64,000 bases of DNA from Brachypodium distachyon (GCF_000005505.3 NC_016131.3:57335355-57399354); one strand, 5' to 3'. Counted from the stretch's first letter, positions 10,757 through 23,866 are shown. Notes: generated by a model from the letters alone, not told the origin. A program made the numbers and translations.

Positions 10757-12491
10757 GGTGTCCAACATTTAATCTCATATCACACTGTTGTAAATTATGT
10801 TTTTGTTTACATTATCACCTAGTGGTTTGCATTTTTTGTACCAAGTTGCTTTGAACATGCTCTAATGTCTTCAAGAAGGTTTATACCACAAATGTGTGAA
10901 AAGGAGAGAAAGAATACTAGTTTAGCAAAGTTTTTTAAATGGAAAAGGTGTAACCAAAAGGAAATGAAGATGCTTCTGTTAGTTCTTGCTCCCAATAAAC
11001 CTTTTATATAAAACCTAAAGTTTAACATCGCACATCCACAAAGATATATGTACTTCATAAATCAGCGATAAGCAAAGCGCCATCATACCACTGTTGTGGA
11101 CCTGTAAAAATGTATGTACTTCAGAATCTACATAATAAGCCAAATGGAAGGTAGGCACTTACCTCAGATACAGTCAACTATTGCACAAGCAAACTTTGAA
11201 ACAATGATCACAAGTCCACAACAGTGTTATCAACCATCCATCCATACATATCTCAGATACACGTTTACCATGTAAGTTCAACAACTTAAAAATAAGTAAA
11301 CAAAACTTTAGTCCTGACTAACAATTGAAACAATGATACACTTGATTCAAAATTTGAAATACCATTATTGCTCTTTAGAAGATTGCTTTCTTAACAAACA
11401 TCAAATGTTGTACATAAGTATATCCCATATAGACTTATATGACCATTATTACTACCAGAATTTTACACAATGAATATAGGGAAATAACTATTAATATAAT
11501 GCATTTATAAAATCTTGATGTTAGTTCTTACTGCAGAAGAAACAATATATCAAAATCATTTATGTACAGATTGGAGGAAAAAAGTGCGATCGCCCTCGCT
11601 TATAAAACATGTTGCAACATGTACATCAGAATGCATTCAATAGACTTACATATACAGTATACTATGTGAATATACCTTCTTTGGAGTGATAAGCCACGAA
11701 AGAACTAAACCAATTACTCATATTTGTATTAGACATATCTACAGATCAAAAATCTATGTGCAGTGAACCTAGCTTGTATTCATATCCCGGGTTTCAAAAT
11801 TCAGTGTGATAGACACCCTCAACTCCATAACAACTGTCGATTTGCATATTCAGTTTGGCCAGATGCTTTTAATGGGATATTGTTACTCCATGACATCAAT
11901 AACTTTCTAACACCTCTTCAGCCTCGTCTTAATTTAGAACCTACATTATCTGTAAAATGCCAAAGGTAAAGCACCAATCAACACCTTCATACACAATAAT
12001 CTGTTGTGATATGATGGAACATAAATAGTGACAAACATTCAGAGCTGTAATTTGTTAGAGCCTTTACATTCCAATTACATATCCTGATACTCCAGTAAAT
12101 TAAGATGGTACATTGTCTATACAAATAGTATGGTACCGTATGAAGATTTTCAGGTGACGCTCTTTACACTATTTAGTAGCATGTCACGCCTTTATCCTGA
12201 TAGAGATATGAGAATATGCTAGCTGGCTAGGATTGACAACTATGTTCTTTTCCTAAATTACGCATGCCATCTGCACATCTTTTTATATGATTAGCAGCTA
12301 TAATTTCTCCATAATACGAGTTAACAAGTTACATTGTAATATGCATACCTAGAAGTTAACAATAAGAAATTTTCTAATGGATATTTAGAAATCTAACAAT
12401 ACGGTTGCAGTATCTCCACAGGTGAAATTTACAACTGGAATATATCCATTTAGTGGCGCGTCAGAAAGGTCATCTCACCTGCTGCATCAAG
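10757..12491. other. convergent intergenic region between the kinase and the coiled-coil gene
   Basis: This holds the 3' UTR of the kinase (+) and that of the next gene (-). The sequence is AT-rich and no further coding exon or repeat boundary is clear. The length, about 1.7 kb, would allow an unrecognised small RNA or decayed element. Confidence 0.45.
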
Positions 12492-15400
12492 TTATGTTGT
12501 ATCTTGCAAATCATCCTTTTGTTTGTTTCTTAAACCTGCAACAAGCTTGCATGTCTTCAAGAAAGTATCCAGTAACTGCACACACAGTATTAAGTATGAG
12601 TGAGATTCTTCCCTTCTGACTACTAAAGATTTACATTATAAGGCACATATACACAAGCATCAAAGCATGTCATTATTAAAACAAACAAATTTTCAACTTT
12701 CAAATATAACAGGTAAGAATATGCAAGTTATGACAGGAGAAGCCAGCCAAATTCAATAACACGCTTAGTATTTTATGCAAGTAATCTGCATTAAAGAAAC
12801 AGTAATGCTCAAGGAATAGTAAGTTCCATGATAAAATAAAAGGAAAGATGAGGAACTTAGCATCGGTCACACATCATACTTACCCCAGGATACTGCTGAA
12901 AAACAGGAGAATAATGCTCGAGAGTCACATATATCTTTTTAACAAGAGCTAGGAGTGCAGTAACCTTGTTTCCCAAAATGTCAACCTGAGTCAAATGGAC
13001 AAACACTTAAAACAGGTTATGATATAAGATGAATTTAGTATACATGAGTTATTGCAGTCAAATAAAAGCATACTCGAAGAAAGCTCATAATGTATCAAAA
13101 TCAATTTCAAATGGGTTCAAATCAGCACTAACTCACTTTTCTACTGTCAGTAATGTATAATAAACAATGTCCTACTCACCCACTTAATTAAAACATCACG
13201 GGGGCATCTTTCCCCTTGGCCGAGACTCGAGAAAAAATAATGTATAACAAACAATGTTCTACTCATCAAACAATTACTAACCCTCTTGAACAGTCACAGA
13301 ACGAACATGCTTCTGTAAATACCTTCTGGTGAAAAAATAATTTAAGATAACAATGACTGAATCGAAATAAGTAATGTGTCCCAGAAGGGGACACAGAGCT
13401 AACAAAAACACTGCGATTATCTGACAAATGGATGAGCGTAGCATGAAGTAGCTGTAATCCTGAAAATCTGGAAGCAGAGAAATGCAAAACTATTTGATAA
13501 TGTCAATCCTAGCATAGCATCCTGGCTATTGAGGAATATGAAAGAGAAGCCAGCTCATCTACAGGCTTTGCTAGACTCCCTCAATCCCCAAAAATGTATA
13601 TTCTCCCCTAGTAAAGCTTTTTGCATGTATCATTACTCAATACAACCAAGAGAATTCACTTTGCACTTCACTATACAGGTACCCTTTTTTGCGAGGATAA
13701 GAAGTACCTTCATGAATTGGATAACTCTCAACAGAAGACCAATTGAAAGCTACACAACATTAGACAAGATCAGAAAACAAATACCTCAGCTTCAGCTTTC
13801 CGGATCTCGGAACGTCTTGTGTCTAGCATTTGCTTATACGAGAGGCCCTTCTTTGTTAGTACTATTGCCTGTTGAACCACATGGTTGCATTGGTCACTCA
13901 GATTGTCTGACCTGCATTCAAAAGTAATCATCAGTATGTGCTAGAATCAACAATATCGGATTATATACAGACGATATATGCACTAACCTTTTCTCACTTC
14001 CTTTTATATCTCCTGACATTTTATGTTCAATCTCCAAAAATTCTTTTGACAAATCCATAATCGATACCATAATGCAATCTAGTTGCTTTTCGTCCACATT
14101 TTTTCCTTGAAAAATGTTGTAATCCAATTTTTGTTTTTCAACTTCTTGTAAGGCAGTTGAGGCGACCTCTAAAGTCTGGCTCAGTTTAATGAGTTCCTCA
14201 TCATGCATACTGTGCTCAGAAATTTCATATGATCTTCTTGGTGATACATGAGGCTCCATCTCGATATCACGGAGTATCATTTCCTCATTCTCTTGCTTGG
14301 TTAGCTCTGGATCTTCCTGGTTATTTTGGATTAAATGTGTCTTTTCTAGAATGAATAATTTTTCCTTTAACTTCTGATTTTCATCATTAGCTAAACACAA
14401 TGCCTTCTCCTTTTCTGAGAGTCTGGCTTTAAGTGATGACACTTCTGCTTGAAAATTCTGTGCGTCAACATCCATACTGATCCTACAGTCGTCCACCAAC
14501 TTTCTTGTAACAGTTTGATATACTTCATCCCGAATAGTGCTTTCAACATAGAGATCCTCATATTCTCCTTTAATGGTGCTTACTTGCCTCACAAGTTGCT
14601 CTTCCAATGACAACTGAAGTGAGATTTTCCTGCTGGCATCAGATATCTCGTCCGATAATTCCTCAATATCCTTAATCTTTTCTGCAAGCAAATCACGAAG
14701 GTGCTTGTTTTCATGGTATACTGGATCAGTTCTATTATTCAATATGCTATTTTCCTCAAGTGCCTCACTAGATCTGTAAACTGTTGGTGCCTCTATGGTA
14801 CTTGAAATGATTTGGTCAACCCTTGAAATGATCTCAGGAACTTTCTTCCTTAGAGGCTCAAATTCAACATCATACTTAAGATCCAATGATGCCTTCTCTC
14901 GTTTGAATTTGAACAGCTCTTCCGTTTTATCTTGCAAGTACAATTCATGCAACCTCTTCAGTTTACTAATCTCAGATCTGAAGTAGTTTATCATTTCTTC
15001 CCTAGTCATACCCTTCAGGTGTCGGAAGTCTGATTTTTCTGAAATTACTTCTCTGGGGCTTATGGACTTCTGTGTTGCAGAGTTCCTCTGTTCCACACTG
15101 AAAGATGAAGAGTTTTCCTCCCCTATTTTCATTCTGAGGAGATTGTATTTCCATCTGTCACTGTTGTTACCCAAATGTTCATGCTTGCAGTAGGAAATAT
15201 GTGATTCGTCTTCTGAAGGTATTAGCATATTAGATATAGAAATTAATTCTTCACGGATTACACCACACTGACCTACAGTTTCCTTCCAGTTCTTTCTTAG
15301 ATTGTTCACAGCATTATTTTGCTCATTCAACTTCCTCTCAAGCTCATCCTGAAGACCTCTGATGCAATCTCCAATCATGATTCCTGTGACCTCTAATTGT

Positions 15401-16848
15401 AACTCATGCTCCCACTGAAGGTCATGAATTGAAGCATTGAACAGGCTCAGCATCTCCTTAATTTGCCGGAACACCACAATCAGCAGTAACTTGAGGTCGT
15501 TGAACCCCTCATCCATCTCTATTAGCTTCCCATGACGACATATCATAGGGCATGAAACATTTCCATCACCGTCATGGATCAAGTTGCAGCTTTTCAAGAC
15601 CCTTGTATCCTCCTTGAGCTTATTAAGATGCTGATCAACTTCCAGTTTCATCAAATCTAAGTATTCTGTGTAATTCAATTCCACATTTGCATCCAAAAGG
15701 TGTTGGTGTATCCGTGACACTACCGTTGAAAACGCATCAAAGTTGCTCCCGATATCGCAGCTGCAGTTGCAGGACAACAACCATGGCGGTGGCACTGCTG
15801 AATCTTTGAACTTGTTAGGCCCTTTGTTAAGCTCGCCGAAAGAAGGCTGCATGTCAAGAGAAGGCCAGCACACGCCATTCTGAGCTGTATATCGTGACTG
15901 ACTAGTTGTGGCTGGTATTGTCAATCTACTAAGAAATGGATCCATTCCTTCATCAAACACCTGCAATGCTTCTCATGTTAAGATTCGGGAATTGATGGCC
16001 AACTCAGAAAGTAAATGATTTAGTGCAAAGTGAACTAAGGAAATGATTTAAATAAATGTAATGGAACACCACAAACGATTTGTCTGAAAACTGGAAACAG
16101 GTAAGACCTACGACTCAGCACAAGCAATTAATTCTTGGATAGTGTCTAAGAAGGATTTTAGATAGTACGGGGTGCACTGTAGGATTTGCAACAAGTGAGT
16201 AGTACAGCTTGTTTAGGACTTACTCCAGAATGCTGCATCGGTAATCTAGGTAGCAGAAACACAGGCGGGTGAATTAACTAACAGACGCCGAAATTATCTC
16301 AAACTTATGACCCCCTAAAACTGCAACTCACTCGAATGTTTCAGTGCTATTCCCGAATGCCCCCCAAATGATGTAAGAGGTGGTAGCAGTAGCAGAATCG
16401 GTGCAAGTTGCAGCCGGCGAGCGGCGATAACAATGGCAGGAAACACCAAAACTATATCATATATATCTATTCCACTCCAGCTCGCACCGGAAACTGCCCC
16501 CAACCAGCTGCAGCTAAAATGCGCGGAAGCGACAGCAGCCGAGTCATTCGATCGGCTGAAACAGCGAGCCCCCGCACACTGAAACCCCCCTCGAACCTTG
16601 CGCATGCAGCGGCCTGAGGCCTCAACCTCAATCCCCGCAACCCTAAGCATAAAGCGTTACGTACGACATCCCCGGCGGTCAGCCACACCCGCGCGCACAG
16701 CAACAGACCCTCTCTGAAGTCTGAACCGCAGCACAACACCAAGCAAGCAAGTTCAGAATCCGACCCCACCGCAGAGGATTTTTACCGCGAGATTTTACAG
16801 CGGAAAACGGAAGCAGAGAGAGACACTCACGGGCTGGATCCGCGCCAT
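12492..16848 (-). CDS. WPP-domain-associated protein (WAP), long coiled coil
   Basis: Five coding exons on the minus strand: 16848-16831 (six codons, MARIQP), 15960-13988, 13911-13785, 12985-12884 and 12575-12492 (TAA). They join in frame to 767 residues. Exon 2 carries nearly all of the protein and is rich in heptad-like Leu/Glu/Lys. Family hallmarks are EEMINYFRSEISKLKRLHE, the EFEPLRKKVPEIISRVDQI segment and, near the end, LVKKIYVTLEHYSPV. WAP proteins bind the WPP-domain MAF1/RanGAP-targeting proteins of the plant nuclear envelope and Golgi, so a structural or tethering role is expected. Intron 1 is 870 bp and starts just after a tiny coding exon. The last exon, ending KDDLQDTT, is supported by splice phase and by the family's LLDTFLKTCKL-type ending, and is the least certain. 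Confidence 0.85.
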
Positions 16849-17743
16849 GGGCAGTCGCAGCTAGCTTCACCTAGCTGCGACGGCGGGGAGGTGCGGGACT
16901 CCTCTTCTGCAAACGGCGGGGGCGGCGGAGGAGGTTGTCTCTACTCTCTAGGGTTTGGGAGAGGCAGGAGGAGCGGAAGAGGGAGAGAGGCGGTGGTGAT
17001 GCGAGAGCCGGGGGCTGGATGGATGGATTGGAGTGCTCCAACGATCGCCCCCGCGAGGAAGACGACACAGCAGTGAACGAACGAGTCGGGAGCCGGACGG
17101 CGCGGGGGAGTAGTAACGGACCAACGGTGGGGGCGGGGTGAAAGCCACACGGGGCGCGACGGAGGAGGCTGACGTGTGGGTCCGGGGTGAGTCCGGGCCC
17201 ATCGGGCGGCGGGGGTGGTTGGCTTTCCGTGGAGTGGGAGTGTGACGTGTGAGTGGGGCCCGGGAGTCAGTTGCGGGGGTGGAAGAGTCGTAGGGGGTGC
17301 TGAGCTGGATAGGGGGCGGGGAGCAGTACAGTAGGAATGTAGGAGGGGTGGGGGTCCTTGAGCTTCTCGAGATGCGCGCCGGGTTTGAGGACGGCCGTTG
17401 GATCTGCCGGCTGGATGCTTTGGCGCTGCCGTGCCAAGCCGGGTTGGGTTGCGTTGCGTTTTACCGTCTGGCATGCACTTTGGTTTTTCTCCTCCCGTTG
17501 TTATTTGGGGCCATAGTTTATTCCGTAATTGTATCTTGATTCCAAGGGGTTTAATAAAGTAAAGTACATCCCCGTAGAAAAAATAAAAAATAAAGTAAAG
17601 GATATCTGAACTAAAACAGCAACAAGAATTATGAGACCGAGGGAGTAATCTCTTTCATCTAGAACCATTGTTTTAACCATTCTAAAGCTTGGACACCATG
17701 GTGTTTTATTCCACCATGGACATCCTGCCTTATTTTTATAATA
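16849..17743 (-). promoter_or_regulatory. GC-rich promoter and 5' leader region of the WAP gene
   Basis: GC-rich sequence immediately upstream of the minus-strand ATG at 16848, as is usual for grass housekeeping promoters. No TATA box was seen. At 17590-17654 a fragment ending GACCGAGGGAGTA looks like one end of a Stowaway element whose other end is missing. No separate gene is supported by the open frames here. Confidence 0.45.
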
Positions 17744-17843
17744 CTCTCTCTGTCTGATTTAAATCTAAATATGGACGTATCTATATACTAAAATATGTCT
17801 AGATACATGTAATAGAAAGTCAGTTAATATGGGACGGACGAAG
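17744..17843. mobile_element. Stowaway-like MITE, 100 bp
   Basis: Termini CTCTCTCTGTCTGATTTA and the inverse of CTTCGTCCGTCCCATATT are degenerate inverted repeats. TA flanks both sides (17742-17743 and 17844-17845). Confidence 0.75.
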
Positions 17844-17845
17844 TA

Positions 17846-19173
17846 CCATCTAATTTTTCATGGTTTCCTACTTTCCTCCCTCTCAAGGAATAAAATGAAG
17901 AATGAACAATTCGATCATATGTGTACTCGAAACACCTCATTATAAATTTCAGCTGCACATGGAAATCAATATGTGAAGATCATGCACTCGACACCTCTAG
18001 AATAAAGTACTGGGTCTGGATTTGGATCTGATAGAGCCATTAGTTTCATCGTAGATCTGTAGTGGCATGTTCATGTTGGCAGTTGAGACAACAGGAAGAT
18101 GCCTTTTTATTGGTACCATGCATCCAGACATCCAGTTAAGGTCTTCATCAAGTGGAAGAATTAACAAACGGGCTTTCCTAAAAGAAGAAAAACCTATCTC
18201 TCAAACTCAATGGTGATGAAGTGTGAAAGGGTTCATACACCTCACAATTATGAAGCGAGACCGTATACATACAGGCACAGCTGTTCTTGGTAGAAACAAA
18301 GAGGAAATAACTGAAAGTGTCTTTTGGGCACCTGACAGTGAAGGATGCACCTAAAGTAGCATGCCCACAAGATCCGCATGAGAGCCTGGAAGCTGGACAA
18401 AAAGGGAAGCTGAAAGGTACAGCTCACCTAAATTCACTACCAGAACACCTGAACCTGTCTGAAAAGTTGGTTCCATTTACAGTCTTTCCCAGCTGCAGCA
18501 CCCGTAACCTTTGCATACAGGTCATGGTCTCATGGAGAGAAGAGATGCAGGGGTAGCGATCACCTTCATCAGCTGAAACAAGAAAGAAAACTGCATGGCA
18601 TGTCAGCATGTGCATGAAAATGATGCCAGGAATCTTCTCTTTGTCATACTTCTTGCATGACCAGGAACAGAAGTGGAAAAGTGGCACAATGATGGAAAAA
18701 GGCAGGGAGTTTGATATGTTCTTATCCTTAAGACACATCTTTTCCTTAGATTGCTCCAGAATGCAGGTGCTTTGGAAGAGACCAAATAAAGCATGCATAA
18801 ATTAAGGCATCAATCATGCCACATGATGGGGATTAGCATCCTTTTGACCATATAGATAAAACGGAGCTGCAGCTTAGCTAGCCTTCTGATAACAATGTTG
18901 CTTTAGTGCATGAAAGTTATGACATGTATACAGCAAGATGGGCACTTGAAAACAATTTTACAACTCAGCATGTAGAGCAGTAGATGGACAGGAATAACTA
19001 GCTGGTATGTAGGACCTCACAGCCAAAAGTGCGCTTTGTTTTTATTCATCATGTGAGGGTGAGGCAGAAGCTTGTGAATATTGACAATTTTACAATCCAA
19101 GCGAGCATAATTCATTTATCTGTTACGTTTTTCATCGCGGTTAAATAATCATGATCCATGACACTGTAACCTT
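17846..19173. other. intergenic DNA, no gene seen
   Basis: Short frames only. The 124-codon minus-strand frame at 18424-18798 has no recognisable motif and no splice context. Confidence 0.4.
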
Positions 19174-19743
19174 GTAAACCTCATCCATGTGCCAGCTTCT
19201 TGTCTCAACTCTCACCTCTTTGCTCGTCTACTCTCTTGAGCATGTTCTGGATCCCTGGCATCATCCCCTTCAAACTGCAAAAGCAGATGCGCACACCAGC
19301 ATCCAAAAGCTTGAAAATCTCATCACTCTACTCCTCGATCTTGTACTGGACGTACATCTTGCCACAGCTCTTGTTCTTCTGCTCCCGGCTTAGTTCATTG
19401 GCATACCTGCAAGGTTGACAAAAGTTGAGTCAGTTCGCACAAGAATCAAGCAGCCGTACTTAAGACAGACATAAAAACAACTGGCTCGTAGAGATCTGAA
19501 TTGCACAAGTAAATGGACATAATGCTTTAATCAACAAAGAACAGGTAAGTAGCATTCTCAACTATATGATACTCTGAAATGAATTTTCGAGCATGATAAG
19601 TCTGGAAACCTGAAATTATCTGGATACTGGTGAAGGTAGTCTGTGAACTCTTCATCATAGAGAAGGCTACCAGTGTTGGCGACACAAAGGGAGAGCCAAG
19701 ACAGACGACTAAACTTGAAAGCTGGTACATCTTCATATCTCAA
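19174..19743 (-). pseudogene. ferredoxin-NADP(+) reductase pseudogene, C-terminal two exons with intron
   Basis: Minus-strand exon 19743-19610 encodes a clear FNR segment: EDVPAFKF, then [13 protein letters not shown], then YPDNFR. A GT-AG intron (19609-19407) separates it from 19406-19174, which encodes [27 protein letters not shown] and LKGMMPGIQ, the end of the NADP-binding domain. It is broken: a TAG at 19330-19328 replaces the Tyr codon after KIEE, and a TGA at 19207-19205 replaces the Trp after RGES. The conserved stretch before the terminal WHVEVY-like end is deleted and the stop codon is lost. Retention of the intron shows a DNA-level duplication, not a retrocopy. Upstream exons are absent. 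Confidence 0.85.
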
Positions 19744-20197
19744 ACATAAAATGCTCTCAACATCTCAAACACACACGGGCTTGCAGAAAAAAAAAAAAGA
19801 CCCATCTCAAACACAGAGTAACGTCAGCCTTTGGTAGAAGCATATGCATAGATGAAGTACCAATGTTTCAACGATGTCAGATTGTAGCTAAATGGGAACC
19901 CAAACACGTCTGCGATGATGAAAAAAGAAAAATGAGAGAGTGGTTTATTCCTTCGGAAATAGATTGTTCTCGCAGGCTGAAAGCAAATGAAAAAAAAATC
20001 CTAAATCCTAAGTATATTCTGTTACATTCTTAGGTTCTTGCTATTTCACAATGTCAAGCATCCATTACCATGCTTCAAGAATGCTCAGAGCCTCAGAGTT
20101 TGGCCACCTAGTTGGTGCAAAACAAAATCTGGCATCATACTGTCATCTGGTGAAACTATCTGGTCGAAACCACCTTGTGGCACATGTCCTGACATAT
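19744..20197. other. spacer between FNR pseudogene and PPTase gene
   Basis: Probably contains the 3' UTR of the PPTase gene (minus strand). No other feature was recognised. Confidence 0.4.
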
Positions 20198-23100
20198 TCA
20201 AGCAATAAGTTTTACCGCTTCTGTTCCAGAGACAAGTGTATCTTCTACAAACGGTATGGTCTTCCATACTTTTAATCCTACTGGTACAGGACAATTTTCA
20301 GAACCTGCAACATGCACCAACGACAATGAGCGACTGAAAGAACAAGATAATCAAACCGTTTGTCTCCAGACTGGAAAGTTGAAGTACAAACCTAGATTTC
20401 TGGGATCGTCCTCTATACAGACTGCCATGTAGTGAGAACTATTCAGCTCGGCTAGTGTAAATTGCCAATTCTCAGACAGATTATCACAACCAGAATGGGT
20501 ATCATTGCATAATTTTGATGCCTGGCAAATCCAACAAGAAACCAGGCAGATCAATAAGATGGTTTGATGTTAAATTGCAAAATGAAATAACAAAGTGGCT
20601 GACTTCTATGATGTTCTAGGATAAATAAAGACAAGATACAATTCCTTATGAAATTTGCTTAATATGACTACTGACCGTTTGGTCAAAACAAATGTTAGGG
20701 GCCCAGGGTCCAGAAGACCCACGTGTCAGAAGGTGTCGCAAAATATCATGTGAATTGTGTTCACACACATAGATCTGGAGCTCCCTTTCACATGCAGTAT
20801 ATGTTTGTTAAAGACACCAATAAAGGGGAAAGGTCAAACAACCACATACCTTAGAAATCTGAATTCCCTGACTTGTTCCCAACACGATTGAAAACCTATT
20901 GAATGGAGCACCTGAGAAATCCCTTCCAAGAGCCTTTACATATGCTTCCTAGAATTTAGATAGATATCAATGGTAGCTCCATGTAAGCAATATATTTTGC
21001 ACCTTCATATCAGTAATCAGTATTATTAATATTTAATTTACATAGGGCAATATTTTGTGCAAACCCAACTTTGGTGCTAACTCTTCTTATAGTGATTCCT
21101 TTTTCCACGAAACATTATTCATAAGACAGAAGCCCATCCTATGGGTCCTTCAATTTGATACAATTAATACCATCATATGTTACGTACGAGTTAGCAAGTT
21201 AGTTCCAAGCCTGATTTATAGAGGAAAGAACAACAAAGTCAGCTACTGTGTGCTTTATGTGGTCACATTAGATTACGTCATGATTCATGAATCAGTTGAT
21301 AGACAGACAGCAAATCGGCACAATATAGTGATTTGCATAGGGAAGGGCTGTAAAGTAGAGGAGCAAAGAGAGCAGCACTAACTTTAAGAGTCCATAGTTT
21401 TATGAATTCCTTCCGCTGAGCATCCAAATCAGAAATCTCAGCTAGATAGTCAACTTCAGAAGGGGTAAAATAACGGCAAGCAAGAGATAAAATACTCTTG
21501 GCTGTCTTCCGCTTCTTCTCTTCAATATCAATGCCAATCTGAGTCAGTACATAAAACATCAATGTCAACTGAATAACTTCCACAGCAACAGATCGAAATA
21601 TGGGCATTTCTTTCTCTCACTTTTGGCAGACACAGGGAAAAGGAACATACATGAGCATGAATGGCAATGCCACAGGCAATCAAAGAAGATGTGTGTGAAA
21701 TATTGAAATGCAAAGGTCGTTCCACAATGCTATCATCAGGTGGCCACACTATCTGATCAAACATGGAAAGTACTTTAAAGGGATCTTAGTTACAACTTAC
21801 AAGACTTTAAACTCCAGATAAAAGAAACCCTGAAGTATATAACCTCTTACCTCAGGTTTGCCGAATTTGTTCTTCTTAAACTCAAATGACCTTGGATCAA
21901 TTTTACAATCTGTATCTAGTCTAGTTCAAACAAATTAGCAATAAGCATATCAGTGATTCTGTAGTGCTATCCCATGACATGTTTGATGCTACATAAAATA
22001 TAATTAGTAACAAGACAAGAATATACTAGTATAAGGGAGTGCCTACACTAGTGAATCTAACATCTGCACCAAATTTCTCGATTGAATAACTCCTAATAAC
22101 AAGATTGCAGACAACAATTATTGGATGATAGTAACATACTAACAGGCATGAAAATTACATTAAATGCAATCAAATATTCAATAGGCGGTTGGTGGTTACA
22201 TACATCTTGAGAGAGTGGTGCGCAACAATGCACGGGACAACATAGCGTCTTTCTGCAATGTTGTTTCATTCATAGACAAAGCATACTTTCGTTCAGCTGG
22301 AGAAAGGAGTTCCGCATATATCTTCAGTTGGGAGTGATCAGTCAACTCGTCAGGCAAAGATACCAAACATGCACCTCTCTACAGAAGAGATAAACACACA
22401 GACTGATGTCCTCAAAATATTATAATGCACCGCTGTTGCGACAAGTAAAGATCAACAATTTGTAAATGTAAAAGATAAGAGTTACACTCTCATCAAGCAC
22501 AGGCTTTGTGCAACCCAAGAGAAATAACGACCCAAAGCTATATTACAAGGTGATTCATTTCTTGAGTTGTTGGTTAATTCCAGGCCAAAGCTCCTTTAGC
22601 AAATGCCCATTGCAAGCCCGAATGAAGTCCACAAACTACAATCTTAGCAAATGATCGTCTCATCCTCTAATAGCAGTTGTTTAACATCACTGGTTTGTTT
22701 ACTCTTGCAGGAGAACTAGTATAGTGACTGCGTGGTTACTGATATGTTCAATGCTCATTTACTACCTTACTGTCATGCACATAGGAAGTTAAGGACAGTG
22801 GCTAATTTGACTTTTACAGCCCGTTTGGCAACCATCATTTCATTTCATTTGGTAGAAATGAAATGAAATCCAATTTTTTATAGGATTTCATTTGGTTGAA
22901 TTTGAATTACTTGTTCAAATTAATGTTTGTCTACCACATGGATTTGTAGAGTGAGAGACAATTCCAAAGAAATGATGGCTTTTGGAGAGGAATTGGGGTT
23001 AGTTATAGTGCAATTCCATGAATTTGAGATTGAATTCCTGTGGTCAATTCCGTGCCAACCAAACAAGTTCGTTTCTGGAACTTAAAATGAATTCCAAAAT

Positions 23101-23488
23101 TCTAGACCCAAATGATGGGTGCCAAATGAGCTGTTAGTGATCCACATAGGTTTAGAAATGGCAACCGGAAGCTACCAGCGATCTTGCCATCTTCTAATAT
23201 TGTCAGATATAATGCACTACTTCCTGTATCTAAATGCATATACCAGCAAATGCCATATCGCCATACTGGTTTCATGTATCTGGCTACTAGCCGTCTCTAG
23301 CTTTCCCCAGATCTACCATCGGCCCAGCAGGCTCCCAGTTCCCAGAAACTCACAACCTAATTGCAAGGTACTTCAAAGGAAGGGAGGGCGTACCTCCGGA
23401 ACCGGAGAGGTGGCGGCGGCGGGAGGGACGCGAAGAGGCGCCGGCCGGAAACCCCCGGCGTCTTCAGCGGCAGCGGCGGGAGAGGCAT
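20198..23488 (-). CDS. 4'-phosphopantetheinyl transferase (Sfp/HetI-like), frame broken in exon 2
   Basis: Eight minus-strand exons: 23488-23394, 22378-22204, 21915-21851, 21752-21651, 21538-21383, 20948-20850, 20521-20392 and 20304-20198 (TGA). The enzyme moves phosphopantetheine from CoA to the serine of acyl carrier proteins; the plant member acts in mitochondria. Motifs: LHFNISHTSSLIACGIAI (exon 4), the metal-binding IGIDIEE (start of exon 5) and KLWTLK/EAYVKALGR across exons 5 and 6. Exon 1 starts MPLPPLPLK and has a basic leader ending RFRREVHVWYL into exon 2. The exons sum to 929 bases, one short of a whole number of codons. The lost base lies between VWYL and PDEL (near 22353-22360), and uncorrected reading stops a few codons later. 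A downstream AG, two bases inside exon 2, would restore the frame at the cost of changing about eight residues. It may be functional, a fresh pseudogene, or a sequencing error. Confidence 0.85.
22817..23133. mobile_element. Tourist/Harbinger-type MITE in PPTase intron 1, 317 bp
   Basis: The ends CAGCCCGTTTGGCAACCATCA and the inverse of CAGCTCATTTGGCACCCATCA form a long inverted repeat. TTA flanks both sides (22814-22816 and 23134-23136). Non-coding and AT-rich. Confidence 0.85.
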
Positions 23489-23759
23489 CGCGCGGCAGCG
23501 GAGGAGGCGGTGGTGCATGCGGCTCGGGTGCTTGGCCTCTGCTCCTCCCGATTTGGTTTATGGCGCGGCAGCGGAGAAGGCGGTGGCAAGAAGGGACCAG
23601 CCGGGAGCCGGCCTGTTGGTTTCTTGAGTCCGCCGCACCGGGAGCAGGGAAGCTCGGCGGCGGTGCAGACCCAGCCAATGACACTTTGCTGAGTATTTGT
23701 GAGGCGACGCTATCCAACGGCAGGATGCAATCAGTGAGATTCGCGAAAATTTAAAGATA

Positions 23760-23864
23760 CTCATCCAATCTTAAATTCTTATTGTTATTTTAATACAAAT
23801 TTGAACAAAAACAACGAAAAAAATATGTACTAAAACAACGACAAGAATTTAAGATCGGAGGGAG
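23760..23864. mobile_element. Stowaway MITE upstream of the PPTase gene, 105 bp
   Basis: CTCATCCAATCTTAAATTCT at the left end pairs with CTCCCTCCGATCTTAAATTC read from the right. TA flanks both sides (23758-23759 and 23865-23866). It lies about 270 bases upstream of the PPTase ATG, within the likely promoter. Confidence 0.85.
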
Positions 23865-23866
23865 TA

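Noticed and set aside
16941..17474. 177-codon minus-strand frame upstream of WAP
   Set aside because: A Pro/Arg/Ser-rich frame in a GC-rich promoter; no homology, and it overlaps the likely leader.
19187..19418. Plus-strand frames of about 70 codons
   Set aside because: They are the antisense of the FNR pseudogene exon.
23373..23764. 114-codon and 68-codon minus-strand frames as the PPTase first exon
   Set aside because: Their phase at the donor (23393) does not lead into the family's REVHVWY sequence. The third frame, starting at 23488, does.
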